A stretch of DNA of 6,336 nucleotides from NCBI GenBank assembly GCA_963602445.1, contig CAVCIY010000002.1:1-6336 (forward strand). Direction: 5' to 3'. Below are positions 5,127-6,336 of the stretch, in pieces. The translations under genes and the position numbers were made by a program. The first letter of the stretch is position 1. Every line of letters starts with the position of its first letter. This DNA comes from Alangreenwoodia sp963602445 (GTDB lineage Bacteria; Bacillota; Clostridia; Peptostreptococcales; Anaerovoracaceae). A model generated the notes under the pieces. That model saw only the letters and a program-made list of their open reading frames with translations, was not told the DNA's origin and ran no database searches.

Positions 5127-6257
5127 GAGCAGCTTTCTCACAAGCGCAGACACCAGCATATTTATCTCACGATAATTTGTCACATCTTCATTTGACAAGA
5201 TCAAATAACCGCTTTCGTATTCGCAGGTAAGCCGCAGCGGATCCTCATCGACATCAAGTGCGCAAAGGTCTGCCACAAGAGCTTTTTCAATCCTTTCACA
5301 TGAAACATTTGCCGTAAATTCAGACGAATCCCTGACTTTGGTCAGGTCATAATAATCTGTCAAATAATGTGCCGCATCCGGACTTCCTCCAAAGATATCA
5401 CCCTCGATTGAAAGCGATGCAGACTTGATTTTTATTTTTCTTATCACAGCTGTTTGATTTTCGTCAAGCTTAATCGCAAATCCCTCCGAATTCATGATTT
5501 CGTGCAGATCAAGCATCCGCAAAATGCGCATCATTTCAGACAGCCTGACAATATCGTCGCGATTGTGTAAAAGAATAAAATCTCTTATATTCTCACGCTT
5601 CTTCGACATCGACGCAGGCGTGTCCACATAACTGAAATAAAGCTTCACACTCGCTTCGCCGTCTATCGTATCCTTTCTCAAATCCGAATCACCAAGATAC
5701 ATTTCGACCGTCTTTTGCTTCATATTCGGTAAGATTTCCGGAAGATGAGAATGATATTTAAGTACCCTCATCATGTCAAATGAATACATCCTATCAAGCG
5801 GTAACGTATCAATCCCGTAAAACTCGGCTCTTTTCTTCAAAAAAGGAATATCAAACGCTCTGCCGTTAAAAGTAATAATGACATCAAAATCCGCAAGAAA
5901 ATCGATTGTATTCTCAAGGAGTTCCCTCTCATCATCAGGGCTGTCAGCAAAAAATTGCAATATACACCTTCGCGATTCACCATCCCCGGCGCGCCCTGCG
6001 TCCGGCACACTTTCAACAGCTTCGGCGTGCCTTGCACTTTCCTCGCTCCCGGCATCCCCGGCGCGCCCTGTACTCTTCGCATTCCGCCGCGGCATGTCCT
6101 GATATACAAAACCTGTCAATATTACTGACGATTTTTTATACGAGAATCCCGTAGTCTCAATGTCAGCCGCTACAATCTTCATCCCGCCGAAATATTCAGA
6201 GAATATCACGGAATCGTACATGCCGCCATTTATCTTTTCTTCTATACGATATACCAT
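5115..6257 (-). CDS. YprB-like RNase H-fold (DEDD-type) exonuclease domain protein with low-complexity insert
   Basis: This is a predicted cytosolic nuclease of the RNase_H_2/YprB group in the DnaQ-like DEDD superfamily; its substrate is unknown. The three exonuclease motifs are visible: Exo I VAADIETTGF (Asp32, Glu34), Exo II ITFNGRAFDIPFLKKR (Asp136), and Exo III LLHNRDDIVRL (His231 to Asp235). All four acidic metal ligands therefore appear present, suggesting an active enzyme. The C-terminal part, about 250-380, is unrecognised. Between strand two (VILTGFVYQD) and strand three (RCILQFF), residues 55-97 form a hydrophilic Gly/Ala/Glu/Arg-rich insert with GRAGD at 64 and 88, absent from YprB-type proteins as I remember them. 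The ATG at 6257-6255 has AAGGGGG 5 nt upstream; the next in-frame Met26 lacks a properly spaced site. The following gene, proA, is 520 bp away, so an operon is unlikely. Assignment to fold is strong, to subfamily moderate. Confidence 0.8.
   Translation of the reverse strand: MVYRIEEKINGGMYDSVIFSEYFGGMKIVAADIETTGFSYKKSSVILTGFVYQDMPRRNAKSTGRAGDAGSEESARHAEAVESVPDAGRAGDGESRRCILQFFADSPDDERELLENTIDFLADFDVIITFNGRAFDIPFLKKRAEFYGIDTLPLDRMYSFDMMRVLKYHSHLPEILPNMKQKTVEMYLGDSDLRKDTIDGEASVKLYFSYVDTPASMSKKRENIRDFILLHNRDDIVRLSEMMRILRMLDLHEIMNSEGFAIKLDENQTAVIRKIKIKSASLSIEGDIFGGSPDAAHYLTDYYDLTKVRDSSEFTANVSCERIEKALVADLCALDVDEDPLRLTCEYESGYLILSNEDVTNYREINMLVSALVRKLLKVI
5981..6070. repeat. In-frame 72-bp duplication remnant inside the exonuclease gene
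   Basis: CATCCCCGGCGCGCCCTG is exact at 5981-5998 and 6053-6070, 72 bp or 24 codons apart, giving Gly-Arg-Ala-Gly-Asp at residues 64-68 and 88-92. The surrounding stretch, about 5966-6093, is much richer in GC than the flanking coding sequence. It corresponds exactly to the extra loop in the nuclease domain. Confidence 0.8.
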
Positions 6258-6336
6258 GCAACCCCCTTATCACGTCAGCCCCCCGACACCGACAGCCGAC
6301 AACAGCCATCGCACCGACCGCAGCCACGTCAGCCTC
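6258..6336. other. GC-rich repetitive sequence upstream of the exonuclease gene
   Basis: CACGTCAGCC occurs at 6271-6280 and 6325-6334, 54 bp apart. Between them lie CCGAC-type words such as CACCGACAG (6287-6295), which also occurs on the opposite strand twice at the left window edge (1-18). No promoter is visible. Two minus-strand frames are open to the edge; one ends in TGA at about 6270, so the tail of an upstream gene cannot be excluded. Confidence 0.45.

Overview
This looks like a bacterial chromosomal segment, most likely from a Clostridia-type Firmicute. The reasons are strong AGGAG-like ribosome sites, use of GTG and TTG as well as ATG starts, an adenylosuccinate lyase of the eukaryote-like subtype that I associate with Clostridia, and a YprB-like RNase H-fold nuclease. 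No rRNA or other marker fixes the genus. Every supported gene is on the minus strand, so the transcription order runs from right to left.

In transcription order the genes are: a DEDD/RNase H-fold exonuclease-like protein (6257-5115), proA (4594-3317), purB (2841-1408), proB (1332-535) and the first third of proC (367 to the left edge). ProB, ProA and ProC make up the complete glutamate-to-proline pathway. PurB, from purine synthesis, sits between proA and proB, so the usual proB-proA adjacency is broken.

The unusual part is the DNA between the genes. Each intergenic interval holds its own family of short imperfect direct repeats. A 28-bp tandem duplication made of 10-bp sub-units lies between proB and proC. 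Three 20-21-bp units lie between purB and proB. A 360-bp GC-rich mosaic with an exact 38-bp repeat lies between proA and purB. Sixteen back-to-back copies of a 13-bp unit lie directly upstream of proA. Longer degenerate repeats lie between the exonuclease gene and that array, and more lie at the right edge. Similar GC-rich low-complexity DNA also sits in frame inside two genes: a roughly 40-residue insert with a 24-residue periodicity in the nuclease domain, and an Ala-Pro-Thr repeat in ProC. Differences between repeat copies are mostly transitions.

The 13-bp array would be transcribed as the proA leader if the weak promoter proposed at 4854-4881 is real. Its unit has no stop codon, so it creates long open frames in all six frames, and I regard these as artefacts. 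I see no tRNA, rRNA, CRISPR array, transposase or T-box. The best candidate for something undescribed is this genome habit of growing a different short-repeat family in each gap and in surface loops of proteins, with the proA leader array as its clearest example.
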